Source: Tanytarsus gracilentus (lineage: Eukaryota; Arthropoda; Insecta; Diptera; Chironomidae). From it: a stretch of DNA of 64,000 bases. Location: contig JAXRKN010000044.1 of assembly GCA_038502055.1 (NCBI GenBank), forward strand, positions 10,375,501 through 10,439,500. The letters run 5' to 3'. Position numbers and translations under genes: made by a program. Positions 48,031 to 62,264 of the stretch are shown in pieces (position 1 is the first letter of the stretch; each line of letters begins with the position of its first letter). The notes under the pieces were generated by a model, which saw nothing but the letters and a program-made list of their open reading frames with translations, made no database searches and had not been told where the DNA came from.

Positions 48031-48612
48031 TCATGACTTTTCCAGCATTTTGAGCAACTCTTCGGCGCTCATTCCGGGCGATTCTTTCATGAAATTTTTG
48101 AGTTCTTGTGTCATTTCAGCTTTTGTGCATTTGGTTGTGGCTGCGACGGAAGCAATTGAAGCCGCTAGACCGAGATCAGCTTGAACTTCAGGAAAACTTA
48201 AATATTCCTGCATGCTAACTGAACTTGAATCCAATTCGGGTTGCAATGATTCATAAAATGTTTGAGTTTCATTTAACATTGATTTTTCGTCTTCGTTTGC
48301 ATAGTATGTGATCAAAACGTGACGCAAAAGTTTCAAAAGACCACTTAAGACTGTCGTGTCACCCGCATCCTTAGTATCGATTGATTCCAAGAACCTTAAA
48401 GCCCAAATTACGTCAGCTCTATTGAGATTTGTCATTTCTCGACAATTGGATGCAAAAAGATGCCAAAGAACTGCCAAGGTATGGTCTAAAAGCACTGCTG
48501 AACTTGGACATGCAGCTTCAAATGAATTTAGCTGCCAGTAAAAAAATGATTCTGCATATTCTGATGGCAGAACAAAATTGTAGACCTGAGGATTAAATTC
48601 TTCGTCGCCCAT
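48031..48612 (-). CDS. Unrecognised intronless 193-residue protein
   Basis: A single open frame from ATG (48612) to TGA (48033-48031) encodes 193 residues with even codon quality throughout, so it is surely a gene. It is acidic, soluble and almost all helical, with no signal peptide. The first half contains hydrophobic helices (LLDHTLAVLWHLFASN, VIWALRFLESI, LLKLLRHVLITYY) like an alpha-solenoid or helical bundle. The end (FMKESPGMSAEELLKMLEKS) looks like a terminal amphipathic pair. I do not recognise the family. It stands alone inside a 25-kb gene-poor interval, and unlike every other gene here it has no intron. It could be a retrocopy or a gene nested in a large intron. A minus-strand AATAAA lies at 47964-47959. 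Confidence 0.8.
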   Translation of the reverse strand: MGDEEFNPQVYNFVLPSEYAESFFYWQLNSFEAACPSSAVLLDHTLAVLWHLFASNCREMTNLNRADVIWALRFLESIDTKDAGDTTVLSGLLKLLRHVLITYYANEDEKSMLNETQTFYESLQPELDSSSVSMQEYLSFPEVQADLGLAASIASVAATTKCTKAEMTQELKNFMKESPGMSAEELLKMLEKS

Positions 48613-50941
48613 TGTACTTGAAAATTTTGTAAAAATTAATTGTCGGTTTGCTGAGATTTTTTAAACAAATATAAAATTCTAAAAATGAAATTACTGCAAA
48701 GTTCAAGTCCCTAAAATTTCTGAAAAAAAAATAATTTTTGATCATCTTTCTTTTTCCGATCATGTATCCGCTGCACACCATGAATTCATCATACATGCAA
48801 TATTTTTCTTTAATTCCCGGTGCTTCAAAGCTCTCTGTCGAAAGTTAAAACACGAAAATGAAATGTTAACATTTTTCGGTCTCATATTCCCAGCACAAAC
48901 TCAATTTTCAAATTTTTTTCTCCAATTTCCTCATTTCGTCTCGTCTCATGTACACACTTAAGGGAAACGAGAATCGTCTCGACGTGAAATGAACGACGCG
49001 CGGCAGCAGAATCAACGACATTACATTGCGAATTTTAATGAGATTTTTTGGATTATCATTTTTGAATGTAACATCCCGAACTGCTTCTGGATATTTTTTC
49101 CAAAGCAAAACAACAAAAAATCTTTTTCAAAGTTAAAGCGATAAAAGTTTTCTGGCGTCTTGTAAATAGCTTTGGAAAAACATTCTCATTTGATTAATGA
49201 GTGAAACATGTTAGTAGTAATCTATGGATGGTCATCAATTATGTGAGGACTTGAAAAAAATATTAATTGATGTAGTTTTGGATTAAACTAAATAATTTAA
49301 ATTAAAATAAAAACCAACTAGAATTCAAATACTAAATTTAATACATGCATTTACTCAATAAACTCCACCATACACAAAAAAATTCAAACATTGCAATGCA
49401 GAAGAAAGCGAGTCTTTGAAAGAACCCATCAGATATCAGATGAGCATCATAAAATCAACTCTTTACTATCATTATCTCGTGTCTCTTCTCTTTTTTTGCA
49501 TGACATAAAAAGCTCAAGAATGAAGCAGCAAAAAATCATTGTCACATAAAAGCAATCAAGGAAAGAAAAGTATAAGAAGTCGATAAATGCAAAAATGAGA
49601 GAAAGATTAAGTGGATGCAACCAGCAGATGAGATGCATCAAAGGGAGTTTGCAAGAGAAGAGACTTTAAAGATTTAAAAATTAAATTTTGTCAATTAAAA
49701 TCCATTTAAAATTAATCACTTTTTAAAACATTTTCTCCCCTCGATAATTCCTTGAAAAGAGATTCTTTCAAATAATTGCTGTTGCAAGCAGAAAAAATAC
49801 TTTGCGTCATTGAGACACATATCAGCATGTAAATGGTGCGATGCTTCTTTAATCCTATCTCTCTCGCTACATAAAATGTAAAGTCTCATTGAACAATTAA
49901 AGCGGAGCAGATTGACGTCGTCGTCGAATGTCATCGTTGTCTCGCGCTCTCGCACACAAAAAAGAGCATACAGAAAGTTCTTACGTTAATCTCTCTGATT
50001 TAATCAAATGAAATAAATTTCTGAATTTCATCGTTGCTGAACTCGAATGTGAAGCATCTTAATGCATTGCACTTATTGTCTGCACATGCAAGCATCTCAT
50101 TTTATTACAGTTGGAGTCATGCACTTTTTACTACCGAGAGTCTTCTCCTTTTGACGCCGTCGTGGCCATCATTGACATTATCGAATGTGTTGAAGATAAT
50201 TCTGTGGAATTATTTTGGGGATTTTCAGATTTTTATAGATATTGTCAGCAACTTAGTTGCAATAATATTCGGTGATGTTATGGGTTTTGAGTCAAAGTTG
50301 CATGTACTGATTTCATTTTTTTTTTGATTTCATCGTTGGTGAATTAATTAAAGGCTTAGTAAAAAATAAAAAAAGTTTGTGTTATTAAATTGAAATAATT
50401 TTTTTACTTTATCTCAAAACCATTCCAGTAAAAAGTAGCAAAAATTAATAAAATCTTCATATAAATTAATAAAAAAAATATTGAAAATTCCACATTTTAT
50501 CTTTATTTTCAATTAAAAACTTCTTCAATCACACTCGATACACGCATAAAGGCGAATATAATGTCTGCGCGTGTAAAGATAAGATCTTAAATGAGATGAT
50601 AATGATGATGATGATCATAACAGAAGAGAAGAAAAAAATTTATTTAAGCGAAATGTAATAATGGGTCGTTAGCATTTGAATCGCTCTCATTGACATGAAA
50701 AAGCTATAAAGTCTTCGCAGCTTTCGTGATACAAGGATGATCATCTCGATGACTCTGTTTACAAGAATTCTCTTGATTAATCGAATTGTTTCACCTGGAT
50801 TTGTAAAATTTGAACCCAGTTAGAAATTTATTAAAATATTTTCAGAATTTCAAAAAATAAAAAATGTATTTTGTTGAAATGGTTAAAAAATATTTTTCTC
50901 CTTGGGTAATCGAGATAAATATCAAAATTAGATTTCCTTAG

Positions 50942-51039
50942 ACGGCAGGGAACGTGAATATGAAAAATTAACATCACTCGAGTGTGTAGTTGATCAAGAC
51001 GGGGCACCTGCAATTACAAAATTTCCTCAAACAGAACCG
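50942..51039 (+). other. Candidate internal exon of an unknown gene
   Basis: An acceptor (TTTCCTTAG, ending 50941) and a donor (GTAACG, 51040) bracket 98 nt with an open frame of 32 codons of unusually protein-like content (GREREYEKLTSLECVVDQDG, then APAITKFPQTEP). A competing open frame exists on the minus strand (50831-51013). The donor is not strong and I recognise no family. Confidence 0.2.
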
Positions 51040-54000
51040 GTAACGATCGGATAAGGCCGTATGCTGTAATTTACAACGCTATGCCTTCACCCATCGTCCA
51101 ATATCTCATCAAACGTATATACGGCAAATAATTATGAAGGTTTTGCTCGACGCGCGATCTGCGTTATTATTATATTGGGTCGGGCAGCAGTAACAAAAAC
51201 AGTAATAGAGCGCGTTATATATGTTTATACCTTTTTGTTTCTCCAGCTGTTGCTGCTCTTGCATATAAATTACATATTATGATTATGATGATGCCCCCTT
51301 TGCGTATCAAGCATATATGCATACATTAATTTATCGCATCTCTTCCATCCGCATGTTCCTCCTTCTCTTAGTTCTTGTTTCTCTGCACTCTAATCAACTT
51401 CCATCTCAAATCACATTTTTATATATTTTTTCTATTGAGCTGCTGTTGATGGTGTTGCTGTTGTTGTTGTGCGTGGGGTCAAAGAGAAAATTACGTGATA
51501 TATTTTCTATTAAATTAATAAAAAGAAAAAGTTTAATTTAGAGATTTATAAATGTCACTCTTTTTTATTAGAAACTTCAATTTACATGTGTTGTAATTTT
51601 TTACACGATTCAAAATATTTTTTTCACACTATCAAAAATTTAAAATTTACCTTTTTGCATTACCATGAGTTCCAACATATAATTTCATCTCCAACAATTC
51701 CACCTCTGATGTTACTGCAATCGCATTGAGTGAATCTCCATGTGCACCATGCATACGTTGTTCCATTTCCCGGAAAGATTTTTCATAACTGATAAAGAAA
51801 AATTCTATTTCAACTTTTTCGTGATAGCGAGAGAGGAAAAATTTTTCATCTTCATTTTTTATCAAGATTGACGGCGATCTTTTTACAATTCTGTTAGTTA
51901 GGAATTTCCGTTTGATGTCGGAAAAAAGTGAGAAAAATCGTGTTTGTTGTGAACAAGTTTTTTGGGTGGAAAATTTCAGTTCTGAGAAAAAAATTTCCGA
52001 TGAGTAATTTTTGTCTCATATTTAGTGTTAAGGCATTTAACTAAAACTAATATTTCACGGGTCAAATGGACACATTTGTCAATTGTTTATTTTTTAAATT
52101 TTAAAGACCGTTTTTGTAAATTCAATTATTTATAATGGTTAAATTTGAGACAGCAAATTTCTCATAATGTAGATCAAAAATATGAAAATCAAAACTAAAA
52201 TTTTTCTTGTAGGTTCAAATCCTTAGAAATCAACACAAATTTTGTTTTCGATTGTGCTCATTTTATTTTTGCTTCACATCTCACTTTCTAAATTCAACTT
52301 AAGTCCATAATTAATTAAGAGCAACAGTAGTGACTTCTTCTTGTTCCCCTTCATTCGACTATATTGTAAAATATTTTCGTATTCTTTTCATCCCAATTTA
52401 TTTTCATCTTTACACGATGTAAAATTTCTCTCTCTCTCTTATTTTTCTTTCGTTCGCAAGAAACTATAAATTTTCAATTTGTCTGCGAGCCAGATGTGAC
52501 ACATCGTGGCTTCGCTCCGATATTTCTCCTTTTAATTTTAAATCGTGAAATCTCTTTCGGAAGAATTTATAGCGCTGAGAAAAAAGTCGAAAAATATTGA
52601 CTTGATCTTAAAACTGTCGCTCGCGTCATATCATTGAAATTTTTATGAGAAAACGAATGCGACATCTAACTTATTATTATTTTTATTCTCTCTCAGCTCA
52701 CATGAAGCATGAATTTTCCATCTGGATATCAGCAGCACAGACAGATTTAATGCGATGTTGATTTTTCTAACTGCTCGAAGAGCGAACGACCGAAGCGAGT
52801 GAGTGGATATGTGACGGAATAAAGATGATGACAAGCGTAAGATGAAATCAACAGCAGTAGCAGAAGAATGTTTTCTCCCTGAAATCACTTGGAAGAATTT
52901 ATGAGAAAAAAAAATAATTTTTAATAATATTTTAAACTTTTCAAACTTCACCCAAGTAAGTTTTTAAATGTGACTGAGATTGACTGTCGCTTCGTTCTTC
53001 TAATCTTCCACAACACACCACACAACATATCAGCTTTATGTTTTAATAATCCATCTTCGTCGCTGTTCCGTGTCATTTGGAAATAATTACGCGAGATCTT
53101 CTTTCAAATTTGATGAAAGACAGTGGGAAAAGTTTTTCTTCAAGTCTCGAGTGAATGTTATTGCCATATTGACTGCTTTGAGTGATGATAGAGAAGACCA
53201 CCAAAAAATCTCTCTTTTTTTATTATTTTTGATTTGTCAAGTATGGATTTCATTAAAAAGAGATGAGTTGAGTTCATCGACTTTTTTCATCTTCTGGTTT
53301 ATGACAAATTCTATTTTTTATGTTGTCAATTATGTGATGATGGATGATGATATTTGTGGATGTATGTTGGAGAAGAAAAAAACTTTCCGAATTATTTATT
53401 AAAAATCCAGGAAATTTTACATTAAATTAAATTTCTACAAAAGTGACAAATTATGTTGTTAACATCGAAGTTTAAAGCTAATTTTCACACATGCTTCAAA
53501 CATTTCTTAATTAATGAAAACTACTAATTCCTCTTACATTGATTATGTTGCGTGTATGCTTGAAATTAAATTTCAATCCACTTATGAAATTTGTAATTTG
53601 AGTCTATCGAGTCGAGAATTTAATTCAAATGAAATCTTAAGAACATTCAAATCGGTTTCAGTTTCATTTTAAGTTTTCAAATTAAATTTTTTTCGAGGCT
53701 AAATTGCGTGGAACTTTAATTACATTTTAATGTAACATTTTCCATTTCAATCATCAAAGGGCGAAAAACTTTTGCGAGTGTGCGGAAATAAATAGTTTTT
53801 AGGCTTGAACGAATTTAAAGGTAGAAAAATATTTAAAATTAATAATAATTATAAAATTTAAAAAAATTTAAAAGTTTTAGTTTTAAAAAATTGTCTGAAA
53901 ATTTAGTTTCAAAAATTTCTCTTCTCCAGCTAGTAATCACTTCACTTTGACGCTCTTACGCCTCAATTACATAGTGTCACGTCTTTAATTTTCTTGCACG

Positions 54001-57000
54001 GTATAATGACAAAGCGATACTCGTGTCAACTTCCTGGAAATTGTCAACGCGGTTTCATTTCACATGTTGATGTACAAATTGGCTTATCCATGAGTGGATA
54101 TTCATTACATACGATTTTCCTTTGACAATTTTAATTAGCAATTCATTTTAAGCGAAAAATAAAATTGAGCCAGCTCGTTGTCATGCCTAGAAGCATTCGC
54201 GGAGGACGCAAGTAATGCGTTGTTTATTGGAGATTTGAGAGCATTCGAAGAAAATAAATTGATGAGGGAGTTTTTTGTTCAATGATGTTTTAATTTTACA
54301 AATCTGTAAAGTTTAAACATCTCAAAATTTGCGTTTTTATTTACATTGTTTAGAAATGTTCCTAAAATAATTTATTAACCGTGAAAAATTAAACATTGCT
54401 TTAATGAAAGCTCTTTAAAGTTCAAACAATTTAAAATTCGGTAACCTTGACAGAATTCCCGCAAAACTCTCATCGTTAATAATTTATCACCCCAAAAATT
54501 ATCCTTTTTGGCATTTTGTGTCCCTTCTTTTCAATTTCAAATAAATCTGCCTCCACGCTGAAACCACTTTAGCAGAAAAGGTTTGTGTTTGACAAATTAA
54601 TTAGTGACAAATTTTTTATAAAATAGTCGCTAATTAGTGTATTAATTATTTACATTGACAATTTTTCTTTAAATTGAAGATTTTTCGAGGAAACTTAGAT
54701 TAATTTAATTTTTGCTTGTTGCGCAATTTTAAAAAGAATAAGAAAATTGTATTTTTCTTTATTGCGTCATGCTCAGGCACATAAAAATTCCCAATATCCC
54801 AAAAAATTAATTTTCTCAAGTAAATCACTAAAAAAATTGCCGATAATAGAAAAGTACAATGCGAAAAAATATTTCATCATGTAATCTGATATTTTTGGAT
54901 GGATGTTGGGGAGCTTTGAATTTCAGTTGGCGTTAAGCTCCGTTGTATATTGCCGTGAACAATGAAAATCGCACAATAGACATTTTTCTATTCAATTATC
55001 TTCATTTCGCTCTCACTCGCATTGTCGTATATATTTTTTGGTACAAGAATTATCCTTGAAGCGAAAATGTCCAATGTGAAAAGGAATTTTTTTATGTCAT
55101 CGAAAGTGAGAATTTTGAATATTTTTTTAAATTTTAGAATTTAAAATTTGATCTCGAAAATATTAATATTTTTTCAATTTAAATTTAGTTTGTACGAAAA
55201 TTAAATTTCCACCCCTTGCATGGCCTCAACTCACACTTTGCATCCTCTTCATCTCCTATTTCCCTCCCCTTCTTCTCCCCCACTATGATCTGGCATGTGC
55301 CACTTGCCATATTGTCCATATCTATTCCATTGTTGTCCTAACAATAGAAAAGAGAGAAAAATGCTTAATTTAAATACAATTCGATTGCCGTCCTCTCTCC
55401 CCCTCACAACTGTTGTTCCGACTCTTTTTTTTCGGTTTTATATGTTTGCTGTCCAATTGCCGCAAATTCAATAAATTTGAAACTTTTTCAATCGAAAAAA
55501 AAACATATCAGCGCTATAAATTTGAAACCATTGCGACCTCACCGATGATCCCTTTTTTCTGACTTTTCATTTTTTCCTCTATTCTTATTAAACTGGAGAT
55601 GAAAATGTTGATGCCATTACGAGATTTTAAAGGAAAGAACATTTTATGGTCATTCACGCACAATTGAATTCTTTTAATGTTTCTCGACGTTTTTAAATTT
55701 CACTTTAAGGAAATTACTTTTTAAATGTTTTCGCTTTTTTTTCAGCTCAACTAAGGGCGAGTAAAAATTACTTTAAAATGAGGTTTGGTGAAATCTTTTA
55801 ATAAAAAAATTTATTCTCTCAAGTTTGCTGCGCTGTTGCACTCTCAAGTGGGTTGAAAAAATTTCAATAAATCTTAAATGATTCTAAAATGTTTAAAATT
55901 CAATATTTTTTTTGGTCAGCCGAAAGTAATCGAAGTGAAATAAAAATGCGCATAAATTTCATTACATTACCGTTGAAGCATATTCGAGTACTGTTGATTT
56001 TATTATGAAAGATTTTTTACTCAAGAAGATTTTAATAAAAGAAATTTCTAGACTCGAGAAAATCATGTGCTCGTGGAAGCAAAAGTCGAATAATTTTTAT
56101 AAGAATAGCTCAAATATTTCTTGGAGTTTTTGACAGGTGCATTAGTGAAATAATATGGAAAGTAGATGAAATTACAACAGTTATAAAAACTCGTTTTAAT
56201 CTCTTAAGGATTCTTTAAATATCAAAAAAAACCTAAAGATTTTTACTTTACTCAATCCTCAAGAGCATTACAAAGCTCTTGAAATTTTAATATTCATTGC
56301 ATTTTTTTTATTACTGAGATGAATTGTTAAAAATGACAAAAGTTGAGGGACACAAAAGCAATTTTAATAATTAATTTATGAGAATGAATTATTGAAGAAA
56401 TTTTTTGTTAACTTAATTTTTAGAAATTTAAATAGAAAAACAGTTTATATACTTCTATATACATATATTTAAAAGAGAGCACAAAAGAGAAAATAAATAT
56501 CATTAATAAATTGAGCGAAAATAAAAAAGCTCTTTTCAATTTGTTGTGTAATACATTCGATGAATGCTGGCGAGCTACGAAAGCTTTTGTGTCGGTAATT
56601 TGAGGGGAAATTGAAGCGAAAATTTTGTTCGATTTCTCATTTTCATTTATTTTCATCTTAAAATAAAAAAAAATATGCAGAAAGATTGGGAAAAATAAAA
56701 ATGTAAATTTTCCTTGGTTGTACCACATTTTATCAGCAGACAAAAGTCTCATAGAAAAAAATTTAGATTATCGCGAATTTATTTTTACGATTTGTCTCTT
56801 TTCTGCTTCGCAATCAGAAATTTTGGTCCTTCGAGAAGAGAAATACCAAGATGAATTTGATTTGTCATCAATCGATGGCAATTCCATCCGTCAATGACTC
56901 TGTGCCGCCTTCGCATACATTAAGGCATTTTGACATTTGTCTTGAACTTTTTGAATCCAAAAATACTCTCTCAATGTTGCGAACATAATTTCAGTGGCAA

Positions 57001-59271
57001 TTTGTTCTCCCACACACAATAAATTACGCATCAGACAAAAGAGAAGGGGTTCGAAAAGTTAAAAAAATATAATTTTTATTTTAATGTATTTTTTTAAAAA
57101 ACACTTTTTGAATTTTGAATAAACTTTTTTGTACATCACCCCTCAATTTCTAACTAACTCACTCGCACATTTATTTTGCCACAAACAAATGACATTTCGA
57201 TGTTTCGCACAACTCCCCATCACCATCATCCTACCGTTCTCAGCCATTGAGATTTCATGATTGAATGTTCGATTGATGGCAATTTGATGATGATGAAAGT
57301 GCCTCGCTCGATTTTTAATCAATTTTCTTCCCTGATTCGATGCCTTGGAGGTACGAGATATCGACTCTCTGTCGGCGTGTCAAATTACCTAATCGGAGAA
57401 AATTGAAAAAAGTATATTTTTCATTGGAACTTCGAATGCTGATGAGATTTTTAAAGCGGGACTTTTCTCACCTTGAGAGCAAAAGTTTTATGTCATGGAA
57501 TGTAAAACTTGATGAAGGATAAAAAATATTTCCATTCACACATTGATGGATCGAACTTGTTAAACTTCATCATTTAGTAATGAAATTTTAGGGAATAAAT
57601 ATTTCATCATTTCCTTCTGCTTATCCCCGAGTGAGATGAAAAGGTTCACTTTTAAAAAAGATTTCCTTCTTTACTGGAGAGTAAGGATGAACGCACTCAT
57701 GTCTCTAGACGGTTTAAGATGTTTCATTTTAAAATGTATGCTTTAATGTTGCAGAAGTTCTTTAAAAAGGACGACTAGAATCCAGCAAAGTTTAAAGAAT
57801 CTAGGGCAAATGTGTAAAATCCAGGATAAGATAGCCTGCCTTTAAATCTTTTGGTTTAAATGAGTTGCAAAAGATCCCATGTCTGTCTATGTGAGGTTAA
57901 CCCTCAAGGGATTTTACTTGAATTTTCATTTCCCTTAATTTGACATCCTGCTTTGGATGTTTCTTAAAAATGAAATAAAAAACATTTTGAAACTTTTAAA
58001 AATCTTCCAGAAAATGTAGAATTACAGGGATAAATAAATTAAAGGAAGGATGAACATCCTCATCAAACAAAAATATTTCATTAACGTTGATTGACTCTGG
58101 AATTGGAAATTAATTTTTTTATATAGGAATTAATGGATATTCGATGAGGCAAATGGTTTCATAATGGAAAATTGACGTTTTATGTCAGCATATAAAATAA
58201 ACAGGAAGCAGCATGCGTTCAATTTGGAAAAAATATGCGGCATATAATTATCGTTGATACTTTGCTGTGGTTAATAAATAAACTTTTCCTACTCTGTCGA
58301 CAAGCAACAGGGAGTTAAGTCAGAAGTTTTAATTTAAGAAACATGCGAGAGGTGGCTGCTGTCGGCATGATGAAAATTAGGGTTTCATGCTGATGAGTTT
58401 TAATTAAGTTTTTTTTTCGAAGACGAAGCGAGAAAATTATTATCGGGAAGCTGTTGCCATAATAACGCAGACGATGCTTCTCGGCGATTAGCAATTCAGT
58501 CCAGGGAAGGAATGAAAGATGAAATTGTATTTTACCTTTTATACCTTTAAGGAAGTCGATTGGGATGAAATTTCTTTAATTACAAATGAACCATTTGAGC
58601 TTCCAAAGTAAACCCATTTGCATTTTAAATGTAATAATGCTTGAGTGTTTCAATTGAAATGTAAATTAATGAACAAAAGCAAAAATATTCTCCTTAATTA
58701 AATTTCTATTTAAATTGCGTAATTTGAGGGAGGAAGTCATTTCACTTTGAAATGTTTAATTAAAACATTTAGAAGAGAAAATTTGAATTTTGCTGATGAA
58801 TTTGAAAGCTTTATGCGCTTTACTGAGAAAAATGAATTTTCCAGATTAAACACATAAAAAACTAAATTTTCTAGCACAAAACCATTAGCTTAACCCCATT
58901 TGACAAACTCTTCGCAGATCAAAAGCTATTTCAACATTAAACTCGTCATCATTTTGAGTTGTTTTAACCTCACTTAACCCTGCATGTGATGTGCAAGCAT
59001 GATGTGTACTGTGTACAGTTTACTATAGCAGAAAATGATTGATCATCGAATCCATTAAGAAATTTAAAGAAAGAAGAGTGAACATACAGACACACAGAAG
59101 CTTTAATCCCAAAAATATGGAACGAGAGTCCTTCTAACTCACCTCGAGTGAGTGGCACTTGAGCATTTTATATAAATTGAAGAGAGATATTTTCACGTTT
59201 GTATTACGTCCATTTTAAAGGAGCTTAGCGAACATCCATCTTCTTTACCCATTTTAACAATCCATCTTAAG

Positions 59272-59308
59272 TCAGTCTCGTCGTCGTTGCAGTTAGTAAA
59301 AAAGACCA
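59272..59308 (+). promoter_or_regulatory. Possible initiator and non-coding first exon
   Basis: TCAGTC (59272-59277) resembles an initiator and is followed 35 bases later by a donor GTAAGG (59309). This is the same layout as the inferred VDAC leader. An AGACC at about +30 resembles a DPE but is two bases off the ideal spacing. Any gene body would lie beyond the right edge. Confidence 0.2.
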
Positions 59309-62264
59309 GTAAGGAAAAGGTTGAGTAAATTCAAACGAAAATTTTTTAATAAAATTTAATAACGGATTTTTAAATTTCAAAAATATTTTTTTAACGAAAT
59401 TTAAATTTTTTAATTTTTTTTACATCAATTAGGATTAATTTAACTTCCTGGGTTCAGACGCTCACACACAAAGGGCATCTTAAGAAAGATTACTTAGGAA
59501 TTTCAACAGGAAATAATTGCAGCAATTTATACTTCCCGACATTTTCCACTCGCTCTCGCATCTAATATTTATTTGTACCCTGCAGCCAGTTCCATTTCTG
59601 CACGTTAAAATGGAGGATTTTACACTCCTTCTCATCTACTATAAAGAGCTTCACACTGATGATTGATGAATAATGGAATGCGATTTCCGTTTGCGATTTA
59701 GCTTGCACGTTTATGGATGTTCCTTTTAGCTCCCTGCCGTACATAAACTCAAAGTGCTGGAACAACAATTGTGTGAGAAGTTGTAAAAAATGATTTAGAG
59801 TCTCTCTTTTTTTAGCACTGTCACACATTCTGGCGTTCCTGTCTCGATGACGTTCACGCTCTATTCTAGTCGGGAGAGTCGTTTGCAAACGTGACTAGAT
59901 GGTGAGAAAAAAATAAATTTTTAACGTCTTTTAAAAATTCAAAATAAACTTTTCAGCACACAAAAATATTTGACAGAGATTAAAAACCACTTTAAACTTT
60001 CAACCTCCATCATGGTTATGGAAAATCCATCAAATTTACGCTCTACATCACAAGACGTCAAGCTTCAACCATGAATGCCATGCATCATGAACATAATATG
60101 TGAATTTCCATTAGAATGAGGAAAATCATTTTTTTTTCTCGCGGGTACACAAAAGACAGCTCGGGAACAATGCAACATTGGCAGAGGAGCGGGAGAAAGG
60201 AAAGAAGTTAAGTTGGTGTGGGGTGAAGTAAAAGGCGAAATGGCAATAAAAGTCTAGCGGAATAAAAAGCACAGCATAAAACATTAATTTTATGTTCCCT
60301 CGAACACACAGTGTGAGAGCATCAAGCAGTGAGATATGTACACACATATTCACATTTTGAGGACGGCAAAAATGGCATATAAAATAGATTGAAGGCTGTG
60401 TGAACATTCTGGCGGTGGTTTTTTTGTGCCGCTATTAGAAATGAAGATTTTTATTGCTCAAATGACAGTAAATTATTCTCTCGTTTTGCCATTCATTCTT
60501 CTTGTGTTGCCATCATAGCATGAAATGACTATAGAATAGATGGATGGCTGGTGAGTGAGCGAGGAGGGGTGGATTTAGTTTGAATATATGCGTTTGCATA
60601 TAATTTTATAACATAAAAAATATTGCAAAAGGATGGGCAGGATGAAAGGAAGCGAGAGATTGAATGAAAAGGAATCGCGTAAATTTATGTACGCTCGTCA
60701 GTCAGTCAGTGAGTAGGAGGGATTTTTTTCTCCATTTAAAGGAAAAATTAATTTCATGGAAATTTTTAACTGATTTTTTTTTTGAATTTTTTGTACAAAT
60801 TCGAACCGTTTTCATAATTTACAAAACTTGAAAAATCCTAATCATTTTATCGTCAATCTTCAAATCTCAAATTTGTACTGAAATTTAATGTAATTTCACC
60901 CTTTGCACGCATTTCACGTCGTCTAAATTTCCAACTAACTCGACATATTTTTATGGTTCTATCAATCATTTGTGAATATTCGTCAATTTAAATTCGATTT
61001 TTTCCTCCCCAATCGAATGTCTTGAAATTGAAATTTTTGTCACAATTCACACTATAAAATCAAATAAAAATATATACAGAGTGAAATCCCTCTAAAGTCT
61101 AAATGGAAGATAGGTGGAGATATAAAATGTAAATGAATCATTCAGTGAGGAATTTGCCATTTTGATGAGTTTTATGTTCTTCCTCCTGATTTTTTATTGC
61201 GTTTGCATGCAATTTAACCTAGCTATGTATGGAGTGTTCGTGAAACGCATAAAAGCAATAAAAAGTAATTTGGTTCCTGTGCCGACTTCTTTTTAGAGAA
61301 AAAGCGGCACCATATTTCAAAATCGACAACGAGGACTATTTACGACTATAAACGAGAGCTCGTATGCATGAGGGATGATAGAAGTTGTAAAAATTCGCAC
61401 GAAATCCTTTTTGTCAAAATAAATTGTTTCAGGCCTACATCTTATAGCTTTATAGTCAAATTTGCCTTTTAAATTTTTTAAAGTCCAAAAATTCACTTAA
61501 TTTTTTTTTCATTTCCTTCAATTTAAATTTTCACTAATTCATCTCCATTTCGTAAAAAAAACTTTATAAAAGTACATTTTACAACCATTCCTCCACGCAT
61601 TCCTCTTCGTTAATTTACCAATGTGTTTTCTCGCATAAAAAGTCTACACATGAGAAATGAAGAATTCTTCTCGTGTTTTATATCTCTTTGAAACTCACTC
61701 ACTCATTTTTACCCTCCAATTCTTTTCACATTTTCATTTTAAATAAACAAGTAGAACAAAAGATGTCTTGGGGAGTTTTTTTGCAACCCATTCCAGCATA
61801 AGGCACGAGGAAAAAGTTTCAAATTCATTTTCGCAACAGCAAACATTTCATTCCTTTTACTTTTGATATGTGTATGTAGAGTTAAGCCTGGAAAAAATAG
61901 GATCAGGAAGTATTCAGAAGGGAAATGAAATAAATCCGGACTGTAATTGAAATTTAATGGGGAAAATGAACTCGAAGGAATTTTTGTGTGAGGTCAATTT
62001 AGAGATTTTTCTTCTCAAATTTAAGAGACTTTTATTTCAAATAAATAAATAATTTTTATCTCTTTGAATTTAATTAAATTTAATCAAATCAACTATCACA
62101 CGCTTCCCACATGACATCCATAAACACACCTGACATTTTTCATTTTATCCAAAATAAACTTTTTTGTATTTAATTGAAAATTCACTCCCGTCATGTGTGA
62201 GAAAATGTTTCCCGCATTTTACCTTCCTCTAAACATGTGAAAATTACATTGTTTGAAAATTTTA

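Larger units (their letters stand above)
48613..62250. other. 13.6-kb gene-poor region
   Basis: No confident gene. Contents include ATGATGATG simple sequence near 50600, a candidate internal exon at 50942-51039 inside a GC-richer patch (50940-51240), a TCTCTCTC run near 52430 and a possible leader exon at 59274-59308. Open frames elsewhere are low-complexity and lack splice support. Confidence 0.4.

Noticed and set aside
48908..49108. Minus-strand frame with a protein-like beginning (KKYPEAVRDVTF)
   Set aside because: Starts at TTG, no acceptor precedes it, and the second half is unconvincing; possibly 5' flank of the 48-kb gene.
53070..53402. 110-codon plus-strand frame
   Set aside because: GTG start, Phe/Ile-rich content with no domain pattern, and no splice sites.
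56420..56752. 110-codon minus-strand frame with hydrophobic runs
   Set aside because: Composition follows local AT content; the hydrophobic stretches are poly-T translations, not organised membrane segments.
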